Assembly: GCA_016758905.1 (NCBI GenBank)
Contig: JAEPQZ010000006.1
Coordinates: 248,001 to 312,000, forward strand
Source of the DNA: Umbelopsis isabellina
Taxonomy: Eukaryota; Mucoromycota; Umbelopsidomycetes; Umbelopsidales; Umbelopsidaceae
Direction: 5' to 3'
Length of the DNA stretch: 64,000 nt
A program made the position numbers and the translations under genes. A model generated the notes under the pieces. The model made no database searches, was not told where the DNA came from, and saw nothing but the letters and a program-made list of their open reading frames with translations. Every line of letters begins with the position of its first letter. The first letter of the stretch is position 1. Positions 47,829 through 60,041 of this stretch are shown one piece after another.

Positions 47829-48322
47829 GCACGGCATAAGCTGTAGTTAGCACATACAAGCATTACACAAAGATTATTGTGTCAAGGATATAAGGAGAAC
47901 GGCTTGTGCTCTATCAAAAATCAAACCGACGCATAACACAGTTTTTAAATCCTATTGAAAAAATAAAGGTTTACAATTTGTAGATATAAAATTTTCTTGA
48001 GAGCAAGTATCAGAATTGAAAAATATCGGTGCTTATGTACAAATCAAAGCATGCTTTTAGATATTCAGATTGATGAACATAGTAGATAAGATTCAGGAAC
48101 AATGGTTTGAAGAAGCTGAAATAGTCAAACAATACGGAGTAAAATTAGGTGATGTTCCGCGCAGTGATTACGAGGCAGTGCGCCAGGACGCGGTGAAAGA
48201 TTCATTTATTGCCGGCGGCCAATAGAATTTAGCAGGCAGAATTTCCGATTTTGCACCCTATAAATAATGGCTGTCCAGCGCCACTAGACTTTTCGTATCT
48301 TCTAGCTTGCCCTTTCTTTATC
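47829..48322. other. Intergenic region with P450 promoter
   Basis: A 494-bp spacer between two plus-strand genes. Near its right end are a CCAAT sequence (about 48218) and TATAAATA (48259-48266), 57 bp before the P450 start codon. Confidence 0.5.
48259..48266 (+). promoter_or_regulatory. TATA box of the cytochrome P450 gene
   Basis: TATAAATA 56 bp upstream of the P450 start codon, preceded at a typical distance by CCAAT. Confidence 0.5.
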
Positions 48323-49994
48323 ATGCTCGACACCAAGACAGCTGTTAGTGCTACTGCTTTAGCCGTGGCTGCTCCTGTTGCAGCCTTATTAGCTTATCTC
48401 CTGTCCTTTGACCTTACTACTCGTCAAAAGTACGTATCAAGAACTGAAATATGAAACAGAAATCTTAATACATATTAACTGATTGCCTCTTTTAGACTCA
48501 AAGGACTGAATTTGCCTACTCCAGATATCAAATCAGCTTTTTTTATTGGACAGTTTAGAGAAGAATCCTTCTTTTATCAAATGAAAACCATTTTCGAGTC
48601 CATCCGATCTACTTATAAAGTACACACTCCTATCGGACCAATGGGTATGTATCAGCAAGTTCATTTTCCGACGTGATTCTTCTGTAACTAATCCACAGTA
48701 TTTTAGTTGTCACGGATGATCCTGAGGATTTCAAAAAGGTGTTTTTGCAAACCAACCTTGAAAAAGGTGGCGCCAACCATGAAGTACGCCGTTACTGGGG
48801 TACCAACAACCTTGTAACCCTACCCCATGGAGGAGAGAAGGGACAAATATGGAAAACTCAACGTACGTTGTTAGATCAAGGTTTCCGAATCCGCGCCCTT
48901 AAGGTTCTTCAGAGTACCTTTGTTCGCCACACTGAAAAATTTGTGGCCAATTTGGAGACTCTCGTGGATCAGGAAGTTGATATGACCAGTTTGTTTGCTG
49001 ACTTCACATTTGATATCATTACCGATGTGATTGGAGCTGGCGGCGAGGCACCTAGAGAGTTTAAAGACAATATGAACTTTCTCATTCGAAGACTTGAGAA
49101 TCCTGCATTGCTTCTTCCTTATGGAGGATATTTGATGCGTTATATCATGTTCAGAAGAGCTAATATCATTGTTGACAAATTCCTCTACAAGATTATTCGA
49201 GAGCGTAAGGCTGCTCGATCACACGAATCCTTTAATGAGGACAAGGAGCACAAGACTATTCTTGATTTCTTGTTGGAAGCGGAAGACGATAACGGCCGAA
49301 AATTGACTGACCATGAAATCAGAGACCAGCTTTACGTTTTCTTCTTGGCCGGTTTTGAAACGTCGTCCAACACGCTGGGCTGGATGGCGTATGAGTTGGC
49401 AAGTCATAAGGAATGTGAGCAAAAGCTGATCGACGAGGTCAAGAGTGTCGATGGACCCCTGGATTATGATTCAGCCAGAAAGTTGGAATATGTTCAGCAT
49501 TGTGTAAGTGGAGTTTTTTGTGTGTGACGGGTCATAAGTTATTTTATACACCTCTAATGAGATTATGGACTATTTAGATCAATGAATGCTTGAGATTATA
49601 CCCTCCGGCAAGTAACTTGACAAGAGAGACCGAACAGGACTTCATTCTGCCCTCGCGGCCAGACGTGATTATCCCCAAGGGCGTGCAGGTCACAATCTTT
49701 TTGTTCGGAATGCACCGAGATCCCAAGTACTGGGATCAGGCTGAAGAGTTTGTCCCAGAACGTTGGTCGGAACCACAGCAGACTCCTGGTGCATTTGGAC
49801 CCTTCTCCAGCGGCTCTCGCGTATGCATTGGCCGTAACTTTGCCCTAGCCGAAATCGCTACATTGATTCATGGTATCTATAACAAGTACAGATTTGAGCT
49901 TAAGGAGAACGTGGAGAAGAATGGTGAAATCGATGGCCGCACTGGATTGTTGCGACCATATAAGGTTGTCGGCTACCTTAGAAAACAAAACTAA
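48323..49994 (+). CDS. Cytochrome P450 monooxygenase
   Basis: Four exons (48323-48429, 48496-48644, 48707-49503, 49578-49994) give 489 residues. An N-terminal hydrophobic segment (about 7-31) serves as ER anchor. I-helix oxygen-binding motif 'FLAGFETSS', K-helix E-x-x-R at 354-357 ('NECLRLYPP'), 'PERW' and the haem loop 'FSSGSRVCIGRNFA' with the cysteine ligand at about 434 are all present, so it should be active with an NADPH-P450 reductase partner. Overall form resembles CYP4/CYP509-like fungal families that hydroxylate lipids or xenobiotics, but I cannot name the subfamily. Confidence 0.93.
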
Positions 49995-50206
49995 AACCCT
50001 AAGTCGCCGCAAACTATAACACACTCATTTAATTCATTTAAGAAAGTAGCTATGTATAACAGATATACCGCAATCAACTCATATATAAAAAAGAATTGCT
50101 TAGTTTAGATTTTATTTAGTACGCATGCATCAATTTTTTGAAATACATGTACATAATATATATATGTAAAAGGAAAAATGTGATATCGCTTCTGTACTAT
50201 GACATT

Positions 50207-53200
50207 TTACTCTTGGCCAATTTGAGCCATCAATGCTTCAAGCTTGCTAGTCAAATCTGCAACCTTGTCTTCAAGTTTGCTGCGCTCTTCTCTCTCTTCC
50301 GCCAACTGTCGTTCAAACTCTTTGCGAGCCTTTTCAACTTCATTTTTGGTATGGTTCTTCAACTTCGTTTCCAAAACTTCGTTACCGCCTCCGGAAGGCA
50401 CGCCAGCGAATTGTTGGAATCGCGAACTAATGTTCTTCACACCACGCGGTGGCTCTTCCTTCTTCTCCTCCGGCATCTTTTCGGCGGTGCTTTCGTGAGT
50501 TGACTCAACAGGCTCCCACATTCGGCGTTGTACAGGCTTGAGGTTTCTGGAGGTAGTATCTGCACCAGCAAACGGAGTAGGGAATTTTTGGAAGATGGGC
50601 TTCAGAGGTTTAGCTGGTGGACTAGGAGCGGACTTCTCCTCGGTTTTTGGTTTCTCCTCCTTGACTTCCGGTTGCTTTGGAGGTAAAATTTTCAATGTTT
50701 AGTGGTGTTTTGTCGTAAAATTTGCATTTGGTTACCTGTTAGTACTTACCTTATTGATATCCTCCTCCAAAACGGAAGTTTGACTGGGCTCGGCTGCTTT
50801 GTGCTCTTGAGGTCTTCGAGCACGTGAAGGTCGAGCACGATTGGGAGTAGCGAGCTTTGGTCCGCTGGTGATAGCACTGAAGTCAGGCTTGGTCTCCTCG
50901 GGTTCGACAGCCTCAACAACTTCCTTGGCGGTGGTATCAGCCTCTTCAGGCTCAGCATTGCCTTCCAAGGCATCACTGGCAGCTGCTGGCTCTGTTTCGG
51001 CTTGAGAAGTCTCTTCTGTTTCGTTTGTAGCGGGCTCAGGCAACTCAACTTCCATAGGTTTTTCGACGGGCTGTTCAACTTCTTCTTCAGCAGCCGCAAC
51101 CTCCTCTTTCTCTGGTTCCTGAGTTGCATCAGTTTCAGCTGGTGCAGTTTCGGGTGTTACTTCAGGTTCAGGATTAGCATCGACAATATCTTTGCCAGCA
51201 CTTTCACTAGGAGCGGCTTCACTAGGAACAATTTCACTAGGGGCAGCTTCAATATGACCAGTTTCACTATGCACAGACTCATCATCGGCCGGTTCATCCC
51301 CATTTTCGCCACCTACAGAGGACGAAACTTCTACGGCCATAGAACTAGGCACATCTGAACCATTGTCAGAAAGGTCTTCATCCAATTTCATTTGAGCAGC
51401 ACTAGGCACAGCTTCCACATCTGATCCTAAATCAGGTTGATTAGCCTGAATAGGGGACTGGAACCCATCGTCTTTGCTGTCTTTTCGCTCTATGCTGGAA
51501 GTATCATGAGAACGGGTAGATGCCGTGGAGATGTAAGAGAGACCACGTGCAGGGGGAGGAGAAGTGGGCAAAGGAGGAGCATTGATTGACCCACTATCGG
51601 CGGTTGACGAAGGACGTTTGGCGTTCGGAAGAGGTGGTGGAGAAGCCATACCTGCGTTTTCAGTGACAGAGGAGGGACGGCTGGAAGTAGAAACTGGAGG
51701 TGGAGAGGCTCTAGGCGCATTCTCAGAGATAGAAGACGCGCGATTAGAAGCATACGAGGAAGGTCGAGAGCCGCCAGGCACCGACGGAGGGCGTGCAAGA
51801 GGCGAATGTGCAGCGCCAATTCCAGGTGACTTCACACTTTCCGATGTTGCGGACATCCCTCTCGATGTTCTTGATGGAGGAGGTGGTGGAGTTTCATCGC
51901 TAATTTCCTTGACAAAGTTGGAAGGGAATACTCCAATCTCTCCACGTTCATTTCTACCCTTCCACCAACCATCATCAGCATCACGCTCCAAAATAACAAC
52001 ATATTCTCCCTTCATCAAACTAAGTTCATCCTCCTGGTCAGGATCATAATGATGGGTGACAATGGCTTTGGTTTCTATGATGTGAATGGCGGTTAGATAA
52101 GACAAATTCGATTTGCACCAGTAAAAGTGTTACCAACCTTTGGATTGAGAGACCGAACCACTTCTGGAAGGAGGAGTGGCTGGTGAGCTGATTGCTTGTG
52201 GACTAGAGACTTGGGGAGCAGGTATAGGGGTTGACTCGGGTGACTTGGTTAAGGAAACAGGGGACTTTGGCTGATAACTTTGTGCATTAGCTTACGCGAT
52301 AGCCAGGCAAACGAAAGACTCATTGTACTTACCGATTGCACTTCTGGTTTGCTTCCGGAGTCCTGGCTAGGTGATCTTTTGGCACCCCCCGGTCTAAGTA
52401 CTGGAATACCACCTGCTAAAAGACTACCAATTCCACCTTGCTTTACGCCGTAAGCTGCCAATTTGAAGCCTTGCTTAGCTAAAGGGAAAGAAACTGTTTA
52501 GCAAGCTTTCTCTGTAGCATCATATATTTGTTTGCAAAGATCTTACGTTTGTTTTCGACTTCAGTGTCCTCGGCTGAATGTCCCAACGAACTAGGTCTTC
52601 CAAATTCGGGTTGCCCGGGGATTTCAGTGAATTCTACATACTGCATAGTGTACAGAACATTAATCTATGACTACAGTTACCAATATATAATTTTATACGA
52701 CCGATTCAATTTACCTTTGAAGGGAACACACCAACTTTTCCATTGATTTCGCCTTTCATGTATTCGCCATTATCTTCCAAGATATTTACAATTACACCTC
52801 GATGAAGAGTAATTTCTCCCTGCTCTTGCATAGCATAATCTTCCATTACCCGAGCAATACCAATTACTCGAGCTATATATCATAACAGTATGCAAGTAAT
52901 ATGTTAGTAAACCAAGGTAATTGCATTATGAAATGGGAGAAATGACGCACCTGGCGGAGTTTCATCTCGGTCATGTCCTGCTTCCTCGCCTGCATTACCT
53001 TCTGCCGTTGCATCTGGCTCATCACCAGTAACCGCCTTGTTATCGTCGACCACAGACTCGCCGACTGATTCTTTTTCTACGATTTCAACAAACTGTGTCA
53101 TATATAGCAGTGGTTTAGATATTTCGGGTCATAATAGCTCAAGTAACTTTATAAGTTGACTTACATTGCTTGGAAAGAGTCCAGATTTTCCGTTAGTAGT

Positions 53201-53420
53201 CTCACCAGTCCACCAGTCTGGATCAGACTGGTCGGTCACTATCACAATATCGCCTTTCTCCAAGTGAAGTTCATCATCTTGCTGGGCTTCGTAAGTGTGG
53301 TGAGCCTGATAGCGCTTGTTAGCAGGCGGCTGCGTTTCAGCTGAAAGAGAAAGGCAGTGTGATTAGAGTTTATAGACACTGCATGTTGGAAGGGGAATCC
53401 AAGCAATACGCACCTGACAT
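50207..53420 (-). CDS. Triple-SH3 adaptor protein resembling CIN85/CD2AP
   Basis: Nine exons (53414-53420, 53165-53340, 52951-53092, 52715-52872, 52547-52640, 52333-52478, 52138-52270, 50750-52074, 50207-50674) give 882 residues. Three SH3 domains are clear, each ending in a P-S-x-(F/Y)-V motif: about 8-66 ('ALYDY' replaced by 'AHHTYEAQ', 'DWWTGE', 'GLFPSNFVE'), 109-165 ('GVFPSKYVE') and 287-345 ('DGWWKGR', 'GVFPSNFVKE'). Pro/Ser-rich linkers with PxxP motifs follow, then a 350-residue Glu/Ala/Pro acidic region and a C-terminal coiled coil (about 830-880). Three SH3 plus coiled coil is the plan of CIN85/CD2AP endocytic adaptors; in yeast Sla1 has a comparable SH3 set. A role at actin-endocytosis sites is inferred. 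The first coding exon is 7 nt. Confidence 0.88.
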
Positions 53421-53778
53421 TGGTTTGTGGGGGAAAAAAAGAGAGTTGCGAGAAAGCGAGAGCGGAAGGTGGGAGAGTGATGGGTGTAAGGCGTCTGAAT
53501 GAAAAGGCGCGTCACGGTGCAATTTTGGAAACCACCGTTGATCTGTACATTACACTCGAAAGGTAATTAGAGACTGAAAGAACTATAGTGTTGAAGCTGA
53601 CACGGACGAATGCTTCAAATCTATATGTGTTCACTGAACTAACATGATCTAACTTGTCTTTCATTCAATCTTGTATATAGATCGCTTCAATTCTTAAGAC
53701 TACGTATTGTTTTTTAAGACATTGTGAATCTGATTCCCCCTAGCCGGTTTAATACACAACTACACACACGCATAATAG
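53421..53778. promoter_or_regulatory. Divergent promoter of the SH3 adaptor and LSM7
   Basis: A 358-bp region between two divergent start codons. G/A-rich runs (53430-53500) precede the minus-strand gene. No TATA box seen on either side. Confidence 0.4.
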
Positions 53779-54330
53779 ATGTCAGAAAGAGTATGTTTTA
53801 AATAGGATGAAAGAACGTCCTTGTATCCAGCTTATTTAATTCTTTTGCTCACTTCTTAGGGTGGAAGAGGATCCAACCGAGGCGGTGGTGATAGAGGACG
53901 AGGTAACACCCGAGGTGGCCGCGGAGGCAGTCGTGGAGGAAGAGATTCAGATAAAGAGAAACCCAAGAAAGAGTCGATTCTCGATCTTAGCAAATATCAA
54001 GATAAAGAAATTCGTGTCAAGTTCAGCGGTGGCAGAGAAGGTTAGTAGATACAAACGAATCATTGTGCGCAATATCGTTGATTTCTAAGTATAAAGTCTA
54101 ACTGTCTTATACTTTCTATTGTAGTTGTCGGTGTGTTGAAAGGCTATGATCCTCTTTTGAACCTTGTTCTCGACAATACAATCGAATACACTAAGGACGT
54201 CGAGACCGAGCAAGTCACCAGCAAAACCCGCACTTTGGGCCTTTCAGTTTTACGAGGAACTGCCGTTATCCTAATCTCTCCTGTAGATGGTTCCGAAGAG
54301 ATCGAAAATCCATTCTTAGCAGCTGAATAA
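53779..54330 (+). CDS. LSM7: U6 snRNA-associated Sm-like protein LSm7 with RGG extension
   Basis: Three exons (53779-53790, 53860-54040, 54125-54330) give 132 residues. The Sm fold begins at 'ESILDLSKYQDKEIRVKFSG' (Sm1) and continues through 'GVLKGYDPLLNLVLDNTIEY' to the Sm2 block 'LGLSVLRGTAVILISP', all characteristic of LSm7. LSm7 is part of the LSm1-7 ring (mRNA decapping in the cytoplasm) and LSm2-8 ring (U6 snRNA in the nucleus). Unlike the human protein, where about ten residues precede the fold, this one has about 35 N-terminal residues of RGG/RG repeats, a possible RNA-binding and arginine methylation site. The first exon is 12 nt. Confidence 0.95.
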
Positions 54331-54684
54331 ATGGTTAATAAGAATAGAATATTCAGTAGTTTGTAAGCCCTTTTTTTTGTCCTCACTCAAAAATTCGCAG
54401 TAAAGTCGTTTTTAAAAATTCAAGTCAACTCTGGGACTTTCAAACTTTGTACCAAAAGATCACCATTGCATTGACCTCAGCAACATCTGTTGTGTTATAT
54501 CTCGCCACCGTAATCAGTTTGAAGAATCTCTTGATTAGCAATTCCATTGCGACTAAGGATCTCAAGCTTACGGTGTTTTATTGCTTTTTCTCCCTCTCTC
54601 CTTGTAAAATAATAGTGCATATTTTATATTTATCCACGCTTTGACTTGACTTCCGCGAGAATACCCCAATAGACATTTAACAAT
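54331..54684. other. Intergenic region
   Basis: About 350 bp between LSM7 and the Psr1-like phosphatase gene, same strand. AT-rich 3' flank then a C/T-rich stretch before the next ATG. Nothing else seen. Confidence 0.45.
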
Positions 54685-56446
54685 ATGGTCAAGAAGACTC
54701 TATTCCAACCGCAGCCTCCGCGGGAACACCCGGAGCAATCCACGACGAGGATTAAAACAGCAGATTTCGCTGCTACACAAATTGAAAACGCGAGTTCTGG
54801 CTGTGCAAAATATGGCCAGGTTTTGAAGCGATACGGTGAGTCATCCTCTACTATCTTAATTATCCCTTTTGTATTTTCGTTTTATGCAAAGCAAAGGAGA
54901 ATGAGGGGCCGAAAGCTTACCATGCGATCTGCGTTTGATCATTTGGCGTAAAGGTCAACTTCATGAGAAGTTGGATCATTCATTGGATCTCAGCCAACAC
55001 CCGACCAATATGAATACTGGGCCTTTCCCCTACACACTATTGTAAACAAGTTAGACTAACGCATTGTACGTTTAGGCAAACGAATATTTTTATCACAATC
55101 AAACAAAAACAGAGGCTCTGGCGAAAAGGGCTCGCAAAATGTATCAACTGATTCTTCTGAAAAACGGAGGTCCAATATCTTTTCCCGATGGAGTTGTTGT
55201 GCATTCGGTGTCGGTACCGGCATAGAGCAAGGAAGTGGAATTGGAGAACCTCAGCAGACTATATTTCGAAATAACAATGCTACTTCATCTCAAACGGAAA
55301 CCTCCTTTACCGACCTTTCCTCAAAGCTCAGCGAGAATGAAAAACGAGACATTGACAGTGTCTCGATAGAAGCCACATTGAACAATAGTCAACAACAAGT
55401 TAGTCTCTCTGAAAGAAAGACTCCACAAACGGACGAAGGTACAGAAGCGGAAGAGGAGACTGTTGCTCCGAGCGATGGTTCGGTCCGGCAAACAGTTGAC
55501 TCCAGTACTGTTGAAAGTGAGCTAATGGCGGATAGAGATGACGGCCCAGAAAACGGACAACAAACTCTTCCAGATCCTCGGTCTCCTGCGTCCACTCTTT
55601 TACCGACTCCACCAGTTGTAGCCACTCATACTGTTGAAGATACAAGCCATTATCAAGCTTTGAAACCGCCGGTAAATATTCTTTCCACCTTGCAAATCAT
55701 CCATATACATAGCACAATACTGACATTTGCGCGGGTAGTACCAAAGACACCAATGGCTTTTGGACGCGATCGCTGATGAAGATCGAGGCAAAAAATGTCT
55801 TGTGCTTGATTTAGATGAAACACTAGTACATAGTTCCTTTAAGGTAAGCCACATTGAAAATAGCCACAAACTTCACAGCATAACCATTCACTAACAATCA
55901 ACTACCTAGGCCACCCCCCAGGCGGACATGGTGGTACCTGTTGAGATAGATGGGACAGTACATAATGTATATGTTCTTAAAAGACCTGGAGTAGATCTAT
56001 TCATGAAGAGAATGAGCAGTGTCTACGAGATAGTCATATTCACCGCAAGCTTAGCAAAGGTAACCTTACAGGACGCCAACTTCAATATACACTGAAACAC
56101 ATTAGCTAACCGTACACGGGCTTGGCAGTACGCTGACCCAGTATTAGATGTTTTGGATATTCATCGGGTCGTCCAACATAGGCTATTCCGCGAATCATGC
56201 TTTAACCATATGGGTACTTATGTCAAGGACCTCTCTCAATTAGGTAGAAATATCAAAGAGGTTATTATTTTGGACAACTCTCCAGCTAGCTACCTTTTCC
56301 ACCCGAAGAATGCCGTACCCGTATCATCTTGGTTCAACGACCTCCATGACAGCGAACTAATTGATATGATAGAGTTCCTAGAAGAACTTGCCACTGTAAA
56401 TGATGTCACTACTGTGCTTGACAATAACATTAACAATACCTTGTAA
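54685..56446 (+). CDS. FCP1/SCP-like protein phosphatase (Psr1/NIF family)
   Basis: Five exons (54685-54835, 55076-55671, 55739-55843, 55910-56059, 56129-56446) give 439 residues. The C-terminal 190 residues are an FCP1-homology HAD phosphatase: catalytic '[14 protein letters not shown]' (DxDxT), '[16 protein letters not shown]', '[19 protein letters not shown]', '[11 protein letters not shown]' and '[21 protein letters not shown]' end with '[14 protein letters not shown]'. This is the small CTD phosphatase / Psr1 group; yeast Psr1 acts at the plasma membrane in sodium stress signalling. The first 240 residues are Ser/Thr/Glu-rich with a 'WSCCAFG' Cys pair that could be palmitoylated as in Psr1. 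The first intron (240 bp) is the longest traced here, so the 5' model is less sure. Confidence 0.9.
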
Positions 56447-56835
56447 AGTGAACCAACAAAACTTGCTTCTGACTCGGTGGCAGATTCCGTTGCATTTTTT
56501 CCATACCCTCCTTCAATTTAACCTTGCTTTTTTGTTTACTTATGTACAAGATGTTTTTTTTGTCGTTTTCCCTTTTGTCGCACTATCACATCGTCCTCGA
56601 TGGTTCCTGTATGTTTAACCCTGAACCTTCAATCTCTTCGCCACCTGCTTTGCGTTTCGATTTAACTTCTAAACAGCATTTGCATTATTGCCTTCTTGTT
56701 CTTCGTATCTCATCAGCTTCGCCAGCCTACAGATCTGGCACTCCAATATATAAATATCTTAACAAACAACTTTAAAAATAGCGAACCAATTACTTTTACT
56801 TTTTACATGTGTATCTATCAATATCTTTTAGTAGT
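56447..56835. other. Convergent intergenic region
   Basis: About 390 bp between the convergent 3' ends of the phosphatase gene and ARL2. T/C-rich on the plus strand; no gene seen. Confidence 0.45.
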
Positions 56836-57599
56836 CTAATCCATCATGTATATTCTAGATGCAATATCATTCACAACCCAATCCATCCCTTTCAACAGAT
56901 TTTCACCCGTCACAGCACTGCAAGACTGTATGTTCCAATGGTGTGATTTGATCGCGTCGAGATTCAAAGCCTGTGTTTGAATGCACTCAATATAAAATTC
57001 ATTTGATAGGTGCTTTAATGCTACAATCAAGAACGATCAAATCTACCTCCTTTATCTCCAGATGCGTCAATGCGCTGGGTATATCTTGTTTGTTTGCGAA
57101 AACAAGCAAAGTTGCTCCGGCCAGTCTCTGTTGATTGAGATCATCAGTGTTTCGATATCGTGATCTTTTCATGCCATAGTAGCCTCACCTCTTCCTGAAG
57201 AAGTTGTAGTAGCTCCTTCCGACAGTCGTCTATACGTAACCGATCTGCAGAATCAACCACCCACACTAGAGCATCAGTTTGTTCAAAGTAGTTGCGCCAA
57301 TATGATCTTATTGACTTTTGACCACCAACATCCCAAATATTAAGTTTGTATTGACCATGCTGTAACGTTTTGATATTGAATCCAAGTGTCGGTGAGATGG
57401 TATCGATCGGCTCGCCATTTATCCGTTTTAAGATGGTGGTTTTGCCAGCATTGTCCAGGCCGCTGTCATAACATGACAACACATACAGTTATTACATACT
57501 ATCATAATAACGTCCTATAGATACTATGACTTACAGCATCAGTATGCGCATCTCCTTCTCCTTTTGCCGGTTTTTCTTTAATATAGTTAGCAAGCCCAT
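56836..57599 (-). CDS. ARL2: ADP-ribosylation factor-like GTPase Arl2
   Basis: Four exons (57535-57599, 57189-57462, 57047-57127, 56836-56970) give 184 residues, exactly the length of animal ARL2. The N-terminus '[18 protein letters not shown]' is the ARL2 type. G1 'GLDNAGKTT', switch I 'TISPTLGFN', G3 '[13 protein letters not shown]', G4 'NKQDIP' and G5 'SAVTGE' are all intact. ARL2 (S. pombe Alp41) works with tubulin cofactor D in tubulin heterodimer formation and in transport of lipidated proteins. Its ATG is 12 bp from a plus-strand ATG of the next gene. Confidence 0.96.
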
Positions 57600-57611
57600 A
57601 TGGTCAAGTGA

Positions 57612-59910
57612 ATGAGGGATATTGCAGAGTACAATTTGGAAAGTCCGTCGGACCTCTTCTGTCTTTTGACAGCCATGTCAGCCCTCACTGACAGCCATCA
57701 GAAACCCATGGCAGCTACAGATGAGCAACATTCCAGGCAGATATCTTTTGATACATCTATGGTGCCACCTAGGTTCGCTAATAATCTCTTGCGACGCCGA
57801 GCTACTGACATTACACCGTTGTCTCCGTCCGCCATCTCAAAAATGGTTTTAAAGACCAACCCCGTTCCGCAACCACTGAAACCTGCACTACACCGAGCAG
57901 AGAGCCAACGAGCAAAGCCTGCACAACCATTAAGAAGTACCAAAGTATCTCAAAAACTCGTCTTATTTCCCAACGCTGATGACCCGGCTGTTCATGAAGA
58001 TGTAGATTACGAAGACGGCAGTTCAAATCAAGTTCCTCTGGATACTCATGTATCAGGATCACGAACTATAGCCGAACGGATGACCAAAGATCAAAGAGAC
58101 TTTGCAAATCTCCCTCGAGTTTCAGCATATTGTACAGCAGAGGCATACGATATGAAACAGCTGAGCGAATTTCTTCGACATCAACATTATGTGTCACCAA
58201 GATTATATGATGAATGTCTATATGCTCGGTACCATTTTCCTCTGCAGACCTTGCGACCTGGTGGCAGGCGTAACGCAACGAATGTTCGAGTAAGGAGTGC
58301 AACATGGCGTCGACTCGGCAGTTACGACTCATCAAATGTGTTGGATCAAGCTCAAAATTTGGATCACTACGACTATACCTACGAAGAAGAGCATCCTGCA
58401 CAAGATGCTAATACCGAAGCATACCCAGAACCGTATCCCCAGCCTGTACATGATTATGAGGATAATTCTCGTTTTGAAGCTCAGAAATTGCCACAATATG
58501 ACATCCCCGAGACGAATGAAGAACCAGCTTTTCAACACCAACGTGAAGATACATCATCGACAGCGTATGATTACAACTATACGTATTCATCCAATGAATA
58601 TGCTGTCAGTCCTTCCGATCATCGGCCAAATGCCACTGAATCTGATAACAATATTGACATCTATAGTGGCCCAATCGGCGAGGCTGCGGATTCACCAAAA
58701 GTGGATAACTGGACTAACGAACCTGAAATATCAAAAGCTTCACTAGACTCCCATAATGAAGCACCCATGCCCATGACTCCACAAACTCCAGGTTTCAGCT
58801 CTCATTTCAACGGAGGAGAATTATTTGTGTTTGACTACGGTGTGATAGTGTTATGGAACTTTAGTCGTGCCGAAGAGATCCTCTTGTTAGAGGATTTGAC
58901 GCCGTTTGGTGTTCGGCCGTTGAAAGACAATCCGCAAGATATTGAAGAAATGCAAATTGAGGAAATGCATTTTCAATATGACACTTCACAAGTGCAACCC
59001 CGTATCTTCAATGACATGATTACTCTCAAAAGTGGCAATCATATGATTAAATTGACCATAAGCCATGGCGTCAGTCAAAGCGCTGTACTTGCACGTTTTG
59101 AGGATATGATGGATAGCACTATCAAGGTAACATATTTCATGGTATAGCTAAACGAATGGAGGTAAAGATGTTCTAAACATTCGAACTATGGACAGGACAC
59201 CAAGCATATTCCGAAAGAACTTGCTCAAACTGGACGCTTAAGAATGGATCGCACTGAAATCACACAAATCAGCGGTTACCTCTTCAAATTAAGAATGGAT
59301 GTCAATCTTGTATCAAACATTTTGGGTAAGTCAATTGGGAGATGTTGCCGCAACCGTGTGTCAAAGGCTAATCCTGACTTAAAAGATACGCCGGAAATCT
59401 TCTGGTCAGAGCCCTCGCTCCAGTCATTGTACAAGGCCATACGAGGTATGTTTACTGAGCACGTTGTGAAATGGTGACCAATCGTTCGCTCACCAATACA
59501 TCCCTTAGATTACCTCGAGATACCACAAAGAGCAAAGATCCTGAATGATAGATGCAGTGTAATTTCAGACCTTTTGAGTATGCTTAGGGAACATCTTAAC
59601 CACTTTGGTGTAGAGTAAGTTGGAATCGGCGATAAGAGTGGTACCAAATACTGTGATACTGACCGATTAACCGTCTCACAGATACCAGACATTGATCATT
59701 ATTTACTTGATTGTGAGTTCTTATTGTTGTTGATGGATTCAATGAGCCACCTTGATAACCCTGATCTTCCAATAGATTGTAGCCGTGTTGGTAGCATGTG
59801 TAAGTCCATAAAAGTGAATCATATATCCCGCCTCCTGCGTTAACGCTTATTACTTCTGACAGGTCGAAATTGCTGTAAAGGCATTAAACCAGACAAAGGG
59901 CACATATTAA
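57612..59910 (+). CDS. RMD1/RMD8-type DUF155 membrane protein
   Basis: Seven exons (57612-59126, 59196-59325, 59386-59445, 59509-59614, 59682-59712, 59776-59799, 59863-59910) give 637 residues from the first ATG; an in-frame ATG at 57675 is an alternative start. The N-terminal 150 residues and a Tyr/Asp/Glu-rich block (about 240-390) are disordered. The DUF155 core follows: 'ELFVFDYGVIVLWNFS', 'DMITLKSGNHMIKLTISHGVSQSAVLARFE', 'FKLRMDVNLVSNILDTPEIFW' and 'RAKILNDRCSVISDLLSML'. A C-terminal membrane helix (about 600-622) is encoded over three small exons (31, 24 and 48 nt). Yeast Rmd1 and Rmd8 were found in screens for meiotic division; animal RMND1 is mitochondrial. Which one this matches is not resolved, as no clear presequence is seen. 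Confidence 0.9.
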
Positions 59911-60024
59911 TCATACCTTACTCATACCCAATTGTACAATTATTAAGTAAACTACTGTTAGTGAAAGTGACGGTTTTATGTGGATGACTCAGCTAAGGGG
60001 TACCTAAGATGTCACAAGCGGAGG

Positions 60025-60041
60025 ACGCGTCTAATACGCGT
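60025..60041. promoter_or_regulatory. Tandem MCB boxes
   Basis: Two ACGCGT hexamers, start to start 11 bp (about one helical turn), each followed by CTA. They lie about 335-350 bp before the RNR1 start codon. Confidence 0.7.

Noticed and set aside
51490-52049. Long frames on both strands opposite or shifted against the SH3 adaptor's Pro/Ser-rich linker
   Set aside because: Low-complexity coding sequence yields open shadow frames; the SH3 protein frame alone has domain support.
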